A stretch of 64,000 bases of DNA, from the NCBI GenBank assembly GCA_019638615.1, contig JAHBTL010000002.1, forward strand, positions 284,226 to 348,225. The letters run 5' to 3'. The notes beneath the pieces were generated by a model. The model was given only the letters and a program-made list of their open reading frames with translations, was not told where the DNA came from and did not search any database. Positions 42,979-51,781 of the stretch are shown here, in pieces (positions within the stretch are counted from its first letter, which is position 1; each line of letters opens with the position of its first letter). The position numbers were made by a program, and so were the translations under genes. The DNA is from Chitinophagaceae bacterium (GTDB taxonomy: Bacteria; Bacteroidota; Bacteroidia; Chitinophagales; Chitinophagaceae).

Positions 42979-42986
42979 CAAAGATA
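42979..42986 (-). promoter_or_regulatory. -7 box abutting the UbiA-like start codon
   Basis: TATCTTTG, then CCCGCT, then ATG on the minus strand. Confidence 0.4.
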
Positions 42987-42993
42987 ATACGAT

Positions 42994-43551
42994 TTAACGC
43001 GCCGGAACAGTGGTTTTTTGGAACAGCTCCCATAATACAATACCCGCTGCCACCGATATATTCAACGAATGTTTCATGCCCGCCTGGGGTATTTCAATGC
43101 AGCCGTGGCATAATTTCAGCACTCCTTCTTCCACTCCATTCACTTCATTACCCAAAACCACCGCGATCCTGTGTTGCCCCGTTGGCTCAATAAGTTTTTC
43201 GGCCGATACATCATTCAGCGATAAACTGCCTTCCGTTTGCTCTACCGCCCATATATTGTACTGCTGTTCCCGCAAAGCCGTTATGGCATCAGTAGCGGTG
43301 GCAGCATAGTGCCATCGTACCGTTTCGGTAGCGCCCAGTGCCGTTTTATGAATATCGCGGTGCGGTGGCTGCGGCGTATATCCGCACAGGTAAATCTTTT
43401 CAATTAAAAAAGCATCGGCAGTACGAAAAACGCTGCCTACATTGTGCATGCTCCGTATATTATCAAGCACTACCGCAACCGGCGTTTTTTGTGCTTCCCT
43501 GAATTCATCTACCGATTTCCGGTTCAGTTCATTCATGCTTAACTTACGCAT
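42994..43551 (-). CDS. TrmH/SpoU family RNA 2'-O-methyltransferase
   Basis: About 185 residues from the ATG at 43551 (or 43536). VVLDNIRSMHNVGSVFRTADAF is motif 1 with the N-x-G-S-x-R pattern, IAVVLGNEVNGVEEGVL is motif 2 and IEIPQAGMKHSLNISVAAGIVLWEL is motif 3, which forms the SPOUT knot (given in parts). It methylates a ribose in tRNA or rRNA. The frame extends to 43632, but those residues are translated heptad spacer and should be left out. Confidence 0.88.
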   Translation of the reverse strand: MRKLSMNELNRKSVDEFREAQKTPVAVVLDNIRSMHNVGSVFRTADAFLIEKIYLCGYTPQPPHRDIHKTALGATETVRWHYAATATDAITALREQQYNIWAVEQTEGSLSLNDVSAEKLIEPTGQHRIAVVLGNEVNGVEEGVLKLCHGCIEIPQAGMKHSLNISVAAGIVLWELFQKTTVPAR

Positions 43552-43567
43552 AAGCGAAGATAATGGA

Positions 43568-43679
43568 GGATTGACAATTGACGGTTGATAATGATGATTT
43601 TCATTGTCCACTATCCACTGTCCACTATCCATTGTCCTGATAGCTGACCGCTGACAGCCATCGGCTTCGTATCTTTGCC
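43568..43679. repeat. Heptad-phased tract, about 16 units
   Basis: GGATTGA, CAATTGA, CGGTTGA, TAATGAT, GATTTTC, ATTGTCC, ACTATCC, ACTGTCC, ACTATCC, ATTGTCC, TGATAGC, TGACCGC, TGACAGC and on, in constant phase, between the divergent trmH-like and pruA genes. TATCTTTG at 43671-43678 in its right end is a good -7 box for pruA. Confidence 0.82.
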
Positions 43680-43705
43680 AATATTTTACATTATAATCAC
43701 ATTGT

Positions 43706-45337
43706 ATGAGCTTAGGGTATTTCAGCTATCCGCTGCCAGCCAACGAACCGGTATTGAGCTATGCTCCCGGTAGTAAGGAAAAAGAAACACTGAAAAAAAC
43801 ACTTGCATTGCTTAAAAAGCAGGAAGCGGATATTCCAATGTATATAGGCAGTAAAGAAGTAAGAACCGGGAAAAAAACAGCCATACATCCGCCCCATGAA
43901 AAAGACCACGTGCTTGGTTATTTTCACGAAGGAACTGAAAAGCATGTGCAGCAGGCCATTGATGCCGCCCTGGAGGCCAAAGCAGGCTGGGAAGCCGTTA
44001 GCTGGGAAAATCGCGCCAATATTTTTTTGAAAGCGGCTGATCTTATTGCTACAAAATACCGTTCATACATGAATGGCACTACCATGCTGGGACAAAGCAA
44101 AAACGCTTACCAGGCAGAAATAGACGCTGCATGCGAGATCATAGACTTCCTGAAATTCAATGTACATTATTTAAGCGAAATCTATAAACAACAGCCCATC
44201 AGCTCTGCAGGTACCCATAACCGTATGGAATGGCGCCCGCTGGAGGGTTTTGTGCTGGCAGTAACCCCCTTCAATTTTACAGCCATTGGCGGCAACCTGC
44301 CCGCTTCGGCCGCCATGTGCGGGAATGTAGTAGTGTGGAAACCGGCCTATACCCAGGTATATTCCGCACAAATGTTCATGCGCATTTTAAAAGAAGCAGG
44401 ATTGCCCGATGGTGTTATCAATCTTGTGTATGCAGATGGCCCGGCTTTAGGGAAAATATGCTTTTCGCACCCAGATTTTGCAGGCGTGCATTTTACCGGC
44501 TCTACCGGTGTATTCAACAGCATGTGGAAAACCATTGGTGAAAACATTCCGATATACAAAAGCTACCCGCGCATAGTAGGTGAAACGGGCGGTAAAGATT
44601 TTGTAATAGCGCATAAAAGCGCCGATCCCGATGTAGTAGCGACCGCTTTGCTGCGCGGCGCTTTTGAGTTCCAGGGACAGAAATGTTCCGCCGCCTCACG
44701 GGCTTATATACCCGATAATATGGCTGATGAAGTGAAGAAGAAATTGATAGCGGGTGTAAAGAGCTTTACAATGGGCAGCGTGGAAGACTTCAGCAATTTC
44801 ATCAACGCTGTAATTGATGAACGCGCTTTTGATAAAATAAAAAAATACATTGACAACGCGCGTAAAGACAAAAAAGCAGAGATCATTGCAGGAGGCAAAT
44901 GCGATAAAAGCACCGGCTATTTTATTCAGCCTACTGTTATAGAAGCGAAAGAACCTGGTTATGTGACCATGTGCGAAGAAATATTCGGCCCGGTACTTAC
45001 CATATATGTATACAAGGCCAAAAAATTTGAAGAAACCCTGGAGCTGGTGAACAAAACTTCTCCTTATGCTTTGACCGGGTCTGTTATATCCCGCGACCGG
45101 GAGGCCGTTGATCTTGCAACGCGCGTGCTTCGTCATGCGGCCGGTAATTTTTACATCAACGACAAACCCACCGGCGCCGTGGTTGGGCAACAACCCTTCG
45201 GCGGCGCGCGCGCCAGCGGTACCAACGATAAAGCGGGCAGCATGCTGAACCTGTACCGCTGGCTCAGCGCCAGAACCATCAAGGAAACTTTTGATCCGCC
45301 CACAGATTACCGCTATCCGTTCCTGGGCGAAAAATGA
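43706..45337 (+). CDS. pruA: L-glutamate gamma-semialdehyde dehydrogenase (P5C dehydrogenase)
   Basis: 543 residues, the usual length of the bacterial/eukaryotic stand-alone enzyme. EWRPLEGFVLAVTPFNFTAIGG is the cofactor region, GETGGKDFVIAH holds the general-base Glu and FEFQGQKCSAASRAY holds the catalytic Cys. It makes glutamate from P5C in proline breakdown, with NAD+. Proline dehydrogenase is not nearby. The stop overlaps the pyrR start by 4 bp. Confidence 0.95.
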   Translation: MSLGYFSYPLPANEPVLSYAPGSKEKETLKKTLALLKKQEADIPMYIGSKEVRTGKKTAIHPPHEKDHVLGYFHEGTEKHVQQAIDAALEAKAGWEAVSWENRANIFLKAADLIATKYRSYMNGTTMLGQSKNAYQAEIDAACEIIDFLKFNVHYLSEIYKQQPISSAGTHNRMEWRPLEGFVLAVTPFNFTAIGGNLPASAAMCGNVVVWKPAYTQVYSAQMFMRILKEAGLPDGVINLVYADGPALGKICFSHPDFAGVHFTGSTGVFNSMWKTIGENIPIYKSYPRIVGETGGKDFVIAHKSADPDVVATALLRGAFEFQGQKCSAASRAYIPDNMADEVKKKLIAGVKSFTMGSVEDFSNFINAVIDERAFDKIKKYIDNARKDKKAEIIAGGKCDKSTGYFIQPTVIEAKEPGYVTMCEEIFGPVLTIYVYKAKKFEETLELVNKTSPYALTGSVISRDREAVDLATRVLRHAAGNFYINDKPTGAVVGQQPFGGARASGTNDKAGSMLNLYRWLSARTIKETFDPPTDYRYPFLGEK

Positions 45338-45876
45338 GTTATATTCGCTCTTTAAAACAAAATACATTGAAGATCATCCTGGATACATACCAGTTGAACC
45401 TTACCATACAACGCCTGGGTTACGAAATTATAGAAAGGCATACCGACCTGTCCAAAGTAGCGCTGATAGGCATACAGCCGCGCGGAGTGTTCCTGTCTGA
45501 CAAAATCGCTGCGCATATCCGCAACCTTTATCCCCATCTTTCCCTGCAATATGGCAAACTGGATATTACTTTTTACCGCGACGATGTGCGCAACCAGCTG
45601 CACGCTGCCAATAAAACCGATATACCTTTTTCCATTGAAGGCAAAAATGTAATACTGATCGATGATGTGTTATACAAAGGCCGCACCACACGGGCCGCGC
45701 TGGATGCATTACTCGATTTTGGAAGACCTGACCAGGTTGAACTCTGCGTACTGATCGACAGGCGCTTCAGCCGTGAATTGCCTATACAGCCCGATTATTG
45801 CGGTAAGGCAATAGACTCCATCAATTCTCAAAAAGTAACGGTGGAATGGGATAAGGAAGAAGTGCTGCTGCATTAA
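45334..45876 (+). CDS. pyrR: PyrR-like phosphoribosyltransferase
   Basis: 180 residues. VALIGIQPRGVFLSDKIA and YGKLDITFYRDDVR followed by VILIDDVLYKGRTTRAALDAL (PRPP loop) are the marks of PyrR, which senses uridine nucleotides and can act as a uracil phosphoribosyltransferase. In Bacteroidota the RNA-binding attenuation role is uncertain. It starts inside the pruA stop (ATGA), so the two are co-translated. No pyr genes are near. Confidence 0.88.
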   Translation: MSYIRSLKQNTLKIILDTYQLNLTIQRLGYEIIERHTDLSKVALIGIQPRGVFLSDKIAAHIRNLYPHLSLQYGKLDITFYRDDVRNQLHAANKTDIPFSIEGKNVILIDDVLYKGRTTRAALDALLDFGRPDQVELCVLIDRRFSRELPIQPDYCGKAIDSINSQKVTVEWDKEEVLLH

Positions 45877-45947
45877 GCAATTACAATCTTTGCTACTTCT
45901 TTTGTGGGGAACCGATGAATCAATATATTTATCGGAAAAAGATACCA

Positions 45948-47339
45948 ATGCATACCAACGATGCGGCCCTGTCCACCGGCGCCAAAGGCGGAACAAGCTT
46001 ATTTGGCATTTCCCTTATTGCAGCCCTCGCGGGATTTATTTTTGGCTTTGATACGGTTGTTATTTCAGGCGCCAACCTGCCTATTAAAGAGCTCTGGCAT
46101 ACTTCTCCCCTGTTTCACGGTTTCTTTATTATGTCGATGGCATTATGGGGTACCGTTATAGGATCCATATTTGGCGGCATGCCCACCGAAAAATACGGAC
46201 GTAAAAAGGTCCTGTTCTGGATAGGGATGCTGTTTACCCTCTCTTCTTTCGGTTCGGCATTCGCCATGGATCCCTATACATTTTCTTTTTTCCGCTTTTT
46301 GGGAGGAGTTGGTATCGGGGTCTCTTCAGTAGCTGCGCCTACTTATATTTCCGAGATCTCTACTCCCGCAACCAGGGGCCGGCTGGGCGCTATGTACCAG
46401 TTTAATATTGTGTTCGGCATACTGATCGCTTTTCTTTCCAACTATTTTTTACAGGGTTTCGGAGGCAATAACGACTGGCGCTGGATGCTGGGCGTAATGG
46501 CATTGCCTTCTGTTATATATACCGTGCTGGTGCTCGGCATCCCGGAAAGCCCGCGCTGGCTGATATCAAGAAAAAATGATTCAAAGACCGCTACCGATGT
46601 GCTGGTTAAACTGGGCGTATCCAACCCCGAAGAAACGATCCAGTCCATTAAACAAAGCGCTGAGCTGGAAAGAAGCTCCGGCAGGAATACCGGTTTCTAT
46701 AGCAAGCAATACAGCAAAGTGATCTGGCTGGCTTTTTTCATAGCATTTTTCAACCAGTGGTCGGGCATCAACTTCGTATTGTATTACGCGCCTGAAATAC
46801 TGGAAAGAGCCGGGCTTGCTTCGAAAGATTCCCTTTTTAACTCCATTGCCATCGGCGGCAGCAATCTCATTTTTACATTTGCAGGACTGTACCTGATCGA
46901 TCGCATCGGCAGAAAAAAATTACTCTTTATTGGCTCTTTCGGATATATCATCAGTCTGAGCATGGTTGCCTGGGCATTTTATGCAGGTACCAGCCCCGGC
47001 TTCCTGTTGGTATCGTTGCTGCTGTTTATCGGCGCCCATGCCATGAGTCAGGGCGCAGTAATATGGGTATTCATCTCCGAAATTTTCCCTAATAATGTCA
47101 GGGCGTTAGGACAATCATTCGGCGCCAGCATACACTGGGTATTTGCCGCTATTATTACGTTGATCACCCCATTGTTCCTGGATGCGGAAAAGGGAATTTT
47201 TAAGGATAACCCCTGGCCCATATTCGTTTTCTTTGCCTTTATGATGGTTTTCCAATTGATTTGGGTAGTTACCAAAATGCCCGAAACCAAAGGCGTATCG
47301 CTGGAAGAGCTGGAAAAGAAGCTGGTGAAACAGGAATAA
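45948..47339 (+). CDS. MFS sugar porter
   Basis: About 463 residues from the ATG at 45948 (an ATG at 45915 adds 11). Twelve helices; GGMPTEKYGRKKVLFW after helix 2, PESPRWLISRKND before the central loop, FNQWSGINFVLYYAPEIL in helix 7 (sugar-binding Q/N), DRIGRKKLL and PETKGVSLEELE at the end are sugar-porter signatures. It takes up a hexose or pentose with protons. It lies 71 nt after pyrR and may share its transcript. A heptad tract follows its stop. Confidence 0.9.
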   Translation: MHTNDAALSTGAKGGTSLFGISLIAALAGFIFGFDTVVISGANLPIKELWHTSPLFHGFFIMSMALWGTVIGSIFGGMPTEKYGRKKVLFWIGMLFTLSSFGSAFAMDPYTFSFFRFLGGVGIGVSSVAAPTYISEISTPATRGRLGAMYQFNIVFGILIAFLSNYFLQGFGGNNDWRWMLGVMALPSVIYTVLVLGIPESPRWLISRKNDSKTATDVLVKLGVSNPEETIQSIKQSAELERSSGRNTGFYSKQYSKVIWLAFFIAFFNQWSGINFVLYYAPEILERAGLASKDSLFNSIAIGGSNLIFTFAGLYLIDRIGRKKLLFIGSFGYIISLSMVAWAFYAGTSPGFLLVSLLLFIGAHAMSQGAVIWVFISEIFPNNVRALGQSFGASIHWVFAAIITLITPLFLDAEKGIFKDNPWPIFVFFAFMMVFQLIWVVTKMPETKGVSLEELEKKLVKQE

Positions 47340-47372
47340 GGCGTCAATGCAATACCATTGGTGGAGAAGAAA

Positions 47373-47463
47373 GGTATAGGGTATAGAATGAAAGGTTTAG
47401 GGATAAAGGGTGTGGGTTACTGACCCACTCCCCATCGCTCATAGCCCATAGCAATCAATATAG
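47373..47463. repeat. Heptad-phased tract, 13 units
   Basis: GGTATAG, GGTATAG, AATGAAA, GGTTTAG, GGATAAA, GGGTGTG, GGTTACT, GACCCAC, TCCCCAT, CGCTCAT, AGCCCAT, AGCAATC, AATATAG in one phase. It separates the sugar porter from the toxin array. The rest of 47464-47554 holds a short variant of the array's spacer words (GCGACACTGCGG, AAGACCGGCG) and no gene. Confidence 0.78.
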
Positions 47464-47554
47464 TCCTATATTTTGAGGCTTTTCACCTTTTCTTAGCTCG
47501 ACGCGTATGCGACACTGCGGGGCTACAAGACCGGCGAGGAAGGATGCTTGCTTG

Positions 47555-48157
47555 TTATTCATTTATAAGCTCATTGTAAGGTGATAGCGAAACTTCATAC
47601 AGACCATTTGTAGCGGACTTACCATAAAAAAATGTAATATCCTTGATCCCAGTATTACCAGATTCGTGGGATGAGAATTGAGCAAATATCCCTGAATTCC
47701 ATTTGTCTTCTTCGATTTTATGCATTGTAGATATGGACATAAAAATGTCTTTTACCTTTTTAAAGAATAAAGATGCTTGTTGCTCATTATTAAATTTAGT
47801 AACCCACCTAATATCCAATATTTTTCTTAATTCTCTGATTTCACCCATATCGATTTCAATTTTGCAGGACTCAAGTTTTGTACTAAAAAACTCGATTTTG
47901 TTAAAAACAAATACATGTGTAACTCTTGTCGCTATACCATCGGTGCTCATTTCAATGTTTACTCCTAAAGATTGCAATCTTCTGGAAACATGTGAGCTAT
48001 CTGCTTTTTGCTTAAACTTGGCTATTACAGAATCAGCGGAATGTCCTTTTATTGGAATATTCAAATAGAATTCACTTATGGCTTGCTCGAAAGTTATAGC
48101 TTGCTGTGGCATTGTTTTAATGTTGATTAATAAAAATATTAGTAAAAGGCCGAGCAT
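47555..48157 (-). CDS. Putative immunity protein of cassette 8, with N-terminal hydrophobic segment
   Basis: About 200 residues from the ATG at 48157 (MLGLLLIFLLINIKTMPQQ); the frame opens earlier, but that part overlaps the toxin remnant. After the hydrophobic start the protein is mixed alpha/beta (ISEFYLNIPIKGHSADSVIAKF, FNKIEFFSTKLESCKIEI; in parts). I know no family. It starts 13 nt after the frame-shifted toxin tip at 48171, the same layout as the other toxin/immunity pairs of this array, so I call it immunity by position only. Confidence 0.5.
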   Translation of the reverse strand: MLGLLLIFLLINIKTMPQQAITFEQAISEFYLNIPIKGHSADSVIAKFKQKADSSHVSRRLQSLGVNIEMSTDGIATRVTHVFVFNKIEFFSTKLESCKIEIDMGEIRELRKILDIRWVTKFNNEQQASLFFKKVKDIFMSISTMHKIEEDKWNSGIFAQFSSHESGNTGIKDITFFYGKSATNGLYEVSLSPYNELINE

Positions 48158-48170
48158 AGGACTTATTAGT

Positions 48171-48700
48171 TTACAAAGATGATGTGCCAAAGCCAACAAA
48201 TTTAAATTTATAGCTACCATTTTTATCCATTTTATATTTTGACCTCCGATGGTAGTATTGTACATTTTTATCTTTAGCAAATTTGGAGACCTTAAGTGAC
48301 CAAGGAACATCATAAGTCGTTATCAAAAAAAGCGCTGGTTGATAAAGCCCGGTAGCAATATCAGATGCATGTTTAGCAGCCAAGTTGGTAATATGACCAT
48401 AGATTTGATCATTGTTCGATGATAAATATATTCCTCTTCCATTGTTCTGTTTAATTTCCCAAGCACTACCTTCAACAACCCATTTTTGATTATTATAAAA
48501 AAGACTGAGTGGATATGGCAAGTCAATTTCGTCGTATATATCATCAGAAACGAAATCAGGTTTAGAATTTCGATCATTCGCATCTGTCCACTTTTTTCTG
48601 CTCTTCTAAATTTCATTAGCGTGGCTTGAAAAGGATTTGTCTCCAACATATACTTTTCAAATATTTTTTCAAATTCATTACTGCCGTTGTTGGTGTTGAG
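48171..48700 (-). pseudogene. RHS toxin tip remnant with a one-base frameshift (cassette 8)
   Basis: Two overlapping frames encode one protein piece. The upstream part reads NEFEKIFEKYMLETNPFQAT then LMKFRRAE. At a run of six A in the coding strand (48592-48597) the frame shifts, and the other frame goes on KKWTDANDRNSKPDF, YNNQKWVVEGSAWEIKQNNG, ending FGFVGFGTSSL-like at 48171. One extra A would restore a single frame (AEKKWTDAND). No RHS core is attached, so this is the most eroded cassette. The function of the tip is unknown. Confidence 0.6.
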
Positions 48701-48889
48701 CGCAGATTTGTGCTCTGGCTCCACCAACAACGATTGCTCCAGGCATTATATTAATTCTACTCCTGGCTGACCTCTTATTGTTGGTGATGCCGCCCGCTTT
48801 ACCTGCTCACGAACACCAACAACGGTGTTAATGCTCTGCTACCAAACCAGCGCCAGCTTACTATGTGCGACACTCCTGCGCCAGACCGG
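48701..48889. other. Spacer between cassettes 8 and 7
   Basis: No gene. It contains words also found at other cassette joints (CAACAACGGTGTTAATGC, TGCGACACTCCTGCGCCAGAC), similar to the spacers near 47500 and 56760. It looks like recombination debris. Confidence 0.45.
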
Positions 48890-49633
48890 TTATTTTTCAA
48901 TAATCATAATGTCATCCAGAAAAATTTCACTGTAACCCCAAAAGCCTTTGGGGCGTTTGCCGCATTTACAATCATCTGCTTTATAAACTTTTGTCTGCCC
49001 GTCTGATTGAAGATTGCTAATTACCATATAGCTATACACACCCGTAGCTGTAAAGTCTGCTTTTACTGATTTCCAGGCTTTGTTGTCAATATTGTTTAAA
49101 CTAAGTTCTACATACATACCTGAAAACTCCCGGCTTGCTAACCATAATTTAATATCATCTTCACTTGTCACAAATAGTGCCTGCATGGAATCTATCCGAT
49201 ATTTTGTGAACTGGTGATATTTGGCACTATAGCTGATTGAATATCTTTTCCCCGGATTTAACAAAGTGTCTAATTTAATTACCATTAGTTCCCTGTTGGA
49301 AGGCATTATTTTATCATAAACCTTTATACCTGCATAAAATCCCTTATCCAAATTTGTCGAATCTGTTGGACAACTATTTTCTGTATAGAAAATACTAAAG
49401 GGGTAATCTTTTCTATTAGAGAAAATACCGAATCCTGTTTTTTCTTTAGGTCTATAGGTGGTAATCGCATATCGCTCAGAAGTTAAATTATTCTTAGTCG
49501 TATCACGAAAAGCGATTTTTTCAAAATTCTCATTTAAGATTACTTTGTTTTGAGAGACTCCTTTCGTCGCACAAAAAATCAATATAAGTACTATATAGAT
49601 TTTTCTCCCCTTACAAATTTTAGAAGCTATCAT
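48890..49633 (-). CDS. Secreted lectin-like protein, partner gene of cassette 7
   Basis: 247 residues with a signal peptide (IYIVLILIFCATKGVSQ). VILNENFEKIAF near the start and the C-terminal YSEIFLDDIMIIEK frame a jelly-roll-like beta domain, the kind found at the N-terminus of several Bacteroidota OmpA-like and gliding proteins. The sequence KADDCKCGKRPKGFW may bind a metal or form disulphides. It starts 23 nt after the cassette 7 toxin. If it is an immunity protein it acts in the periplasm, which would place the toxin's target there. Confidence 0.55.
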   Translation of the reverse strand: MIASKICKGRKIYIVLILIFCATKGVSQNKVILNENFEKIAFRDTTKNNLTSERYAITTYRPKEKTGFGIFSNRKDYPFSIFYTENSCPTDSTNLDKGFYAGIKVYDKIMPSNRELMVIKLDTLLNPGKRYSISYSAKYHQFTKYRIDSMQALFVTSEDDIKLWLASREFSGMYVELSLNNIDNKAWKSVKADFTATGVYSYMVISNLQSDGQTKVYKADDCKCGKRPKGFWGYSEIFLDDIMIIEK

Positions 49634-49656
49634 CTTTCTATATAATATTGAGAATT

Positions 49657-51255
49657 TTAAAATACTCGATTGTTTTTTACCCTTATATTTACATTTATCT
49701 TGGTAGGCATTGTAATATCAATGCTTGGCATTGTGTTACTTGATGCAGGCATATCAACATATCGAGTTTTATATCCTGTATTATACCTTACTCTAAACGT
49801 ACTATTACGTATTTTATATTTTTTTGATGTTCGTGTTTGTCTGTTTAAAGTTTCCTCTAATTTATTATTTTTTGAGATGTCTACTGTGCTACTGGCCGGA
49901 TTTCGATCAATTTCTGCAAACATATGTGTTGCCATCCCTCTAAAGTCATAGTTTCTTTCAATAAAGTCAGGCGTATACCATTGTTTATAATATTTCAATT
50001 TCTCATCCTGCCCGATTTGAAGCAAATGAAAAGTAATAGCGTCGGAAGAAAATCTATCAATTGTGATCCATGAATATTTACTGTTGGTTTTTTCGCCAAG
50101 AAAGTGATAACTGTCGCTAAATAAATCGGCCAGTTTATCATTCACCAAAGCATCAAAAGACCGGTTAATATATCCCCCATCTTTAAAATCTATTGTAAAC
50201 CTATCAAATCCATTTGAATACTTATTATATACATCTTGAGCATAAGCTTCCGGGTTTGCATAATCCAACCATCTATTCAATAAATTATTTGATATTAATC
50301 CTACCCCCAGACCTATGCCTGCATCCCAAAATATGCCATCCCATTTATGTTCCTTATCCGCAGCAAAATATCCTATTGCTGCTCCGAGTGCGGTTATTGC
50401 TGCCAGGTAAGGAATACTAAGCCCGCCGTCTTCGTCTATATTACTCACCGGGTTATTTCCCATGCCGGTATACGGGCTCGGAAACTGGTCGTAAGGGTCT
50501 TGCTGTATGAACCGCCCGGTCTGCGGATCGTAATTGCGCAGCTCAAAATTGTTCCACCCGGTTTCATCGTCAAAATCGCTGTAATCGCCCTGGTACTGGT
50601 ATGGATTTTTAATAGAGCCATAGGCTTTGGAACTGATGCCCGCCATCTTCATGCCATACGGATAGTAATGCGTCTCTTCAAGGATAGCACCACGAGTGTG
50701 TATCACCTGGAGGTTGTCAAACCTGCCTTGCCGGCAGGCAGGGAACACGTTCACTGGACTTTCGTTGCTGACATAAATATACACATATCCGTTCTTTGGT
50801 GCGGCAATGCCGGATAAATGATGTGATTTTACCGCATCCTTATCACCTACAGGGTCGAACCCGCTTTTTACGGTTTTAAACTGTTCATCAAAGAAAATAT
50901 AGTTGATAAATGCCCTGGGTTTGGCAGAGCTGTTGGGCACTTCATCCAACTGGTCATCGAATAAACCCAGGATACCGCCTGTTGTATTGTCAATGCCATT
51001 GAGCTGTGTGCCGGTAACACCACCGTGTGCTGCAGCGGCAGTACCACTTGTAGGTCCGCCCAGTAAACCGGTCAGTATGCTGAGTGTGGCGATGTTTTGG
51101 TTCTGGGTTGCACCATTGGTCACTGCAGTAAAATAATAGCTTTTACCAAATATGTCTATCTTATCGCCTGCCATTACTTTTACTCTCCGCCTACCGCAGA
51201 GTCGCCAGCTAACACACATGGCTAAGCGCAGGCAGACACTGCGGAGAACTCTCAC
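49657..51255 (-). CDS. RHS core fragment with unique C-terminal tip (cassette 7)
   Basis: 532 codons, but the first ~26 (frame opens with GTG at 51255) are a read-through of the boundary element; real RHS homology starts at [17 protein letters not shown]. The core runs through [38 protein letters not shown] and the NNFELRNYDPQTGRFIQQDP exit motif, then SPYTGMGNNP. A glycine/alanine linker (AAITALGAAIGYFAADK) is followed by ~250 residues I cannot assign. It carries the 21-bp insertion (50722-50742) after VNV. It lacks the whole RHS front, so it is unlikely to be secreted as is. Confidence 0.75.
   Translation of the reverse strand: MRVLRSVCLRLAMCVSWRLCGRRRVKVMAGDKIDIFGKSYYFTAVTNGATQNQNIATLSILTGLLGGPTSGTAAAAHGGVTGTQLNGIDNTTGGILGLFDDQLDEVPNSSAKPRAFINYIFFDEQFKTVKSGFDPVGDKDAVKSHHLSGIAAPKNGYVYIYVSNESPVNVFPACRQGRFDNLQVIHTRGAILEETHYYPYGMKMAGISSKAYGSIKNPYQYQGDYSDFDDETGWNNFELRNYDPQTGRFIQQDPYDQFPSPYTGMGNNPVSNIDEDGGLSIPYLAAITALGAAIGYFAADKEHKWDGIFWDAGIGLGVGLISNNLLNRWLDYANPEAYAQDVYNKYSNGFDRFTIDFKDGGYINRSFDALVNDKLADLFSDSYHFLGEKTNSKYSWITIDRFSSDAITFHLLQIGQDEKLKYYKQWYTPDFIERNYDFRGMATHMFAEIDRNPASSTVDISKNNKLEETLNRQTRTSKKYKIRNSTFRVRYNTGYKTRYVDMPASSNTMPSIDITMPTKINVNIRVKNNRVF
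50722..50742. repeat. 21-bp palindromic in-frame insertion in the cassette 7 core
   Basis: Compared with the cores at 53.9, 56.4, 60.1 and 61.9 kb, where VFFDN is continuous, here seven codons (PACRQGR) are inserted between VF and FDN. The insert is nearly its own reverse complement (CCTGCC...GGCAGG ends around a GCCGGC centre). The identical insert is at 58246-58266. Confidence 0.88.
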
Positions 51256-51268
51256 TCTGTGGAGAACA
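51181..51268. repeat. Cassette boundary element, copy a
   Basis: About 88 bp running from TACTCTCCGCCTACCGCAG to CTCTGTGGAGAAC. It joins directly to the RHS core at the VMAGDK codons on one side and cuts into a protease gene on the other. It is practically identical to copy c (62349-62435) and similar to copy b (58727-58811). It has an internal direct repeat (CTGCGGAGAAC and CTGTGGAGAAC) and inverted CTCCGC/GCGGAG parts. Confidence 0.8.
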
Positions 51269-51770
51269 AAGGGTATCCGGTAACATGTATGGTATCGTTT
51301 GTTAATGATTTTATATTTTCAAAGTTCTCTACAGTAAAACTGAAGATATCCAGGTGCTTAACTTTTTCGGGGTTTATGATTTTAATAAGTGCAACATCAT
51401 CTTCCATTTCTGCACCTCCTTTATAAAATATCCTGTAGTCCTTTTTACGAAGAATAACCAACCTACTACCCAGAGAGGAATTAACGTGCAGGAAAAGTTT
51501 TTTAGGTCTTTTGCCATTAAATAATACGTGCTTTGCCGTTATCAGAATATTATTAGCAATAAAGAAAGCTGTACCTCTGAATTTTTCCGAATTAACATAC
51601 AAATTAACTATTGATGTGTACGGAACGTTTTTAAGCTTCTCTCCAATAATATCGGTTCTTTTAGCCTTTGCAGAATCGTAACAGCAGCCGCATCGGTTTT
51701 GAGCCTGCGCGGAAATACCAAAGACTCCTAATAGTAAAACAATTGAACTCAAAGCTATCCTGGTTCTCAA
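51252..51770 (-). pseudogene. 3'-truncated trypsin-like protease, cut by the boundary element
   Basis: Starts with a signal peptide (RIALSSIVLLLGVFGISAQAQ) and matches the intact gene at 51913-52722 closely: CCYDSAKAKRTDIIGEKLKN is identical, and NILITAKH (catalytic His) and DDVALIKI (Asp) are present. After VTGYP the reading runs into the boundary element and stops (LFSTE). The GDSGAP serine region is lost, so no active protease can form. This shows that a cassette joined here after the protease gene was in place. Confidence 0.85.
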
Positions 51771-51781
51771 ATTTCACATTT

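Noticed and set aside
43552-43632. N-terminal extension of the TrmH-like protein
   Set aside because: It is a translation of the heptad tract, and the SPOUT homology begins after the ATG at 43551.
48323-48730. 135-codon frame as an independent gene
   Set aside because: Its 5' part joins the frame of 48171-48521 if one A is added, and its 3' part is shadow; better read as a frameshifted toxin tip.
50347-50817. 156-codon plus-strand frame in the RHS core, with similar frames in other copies
   Set aside because: The frames recur only because the core recurs; they are antisense and have no start signals or domains.
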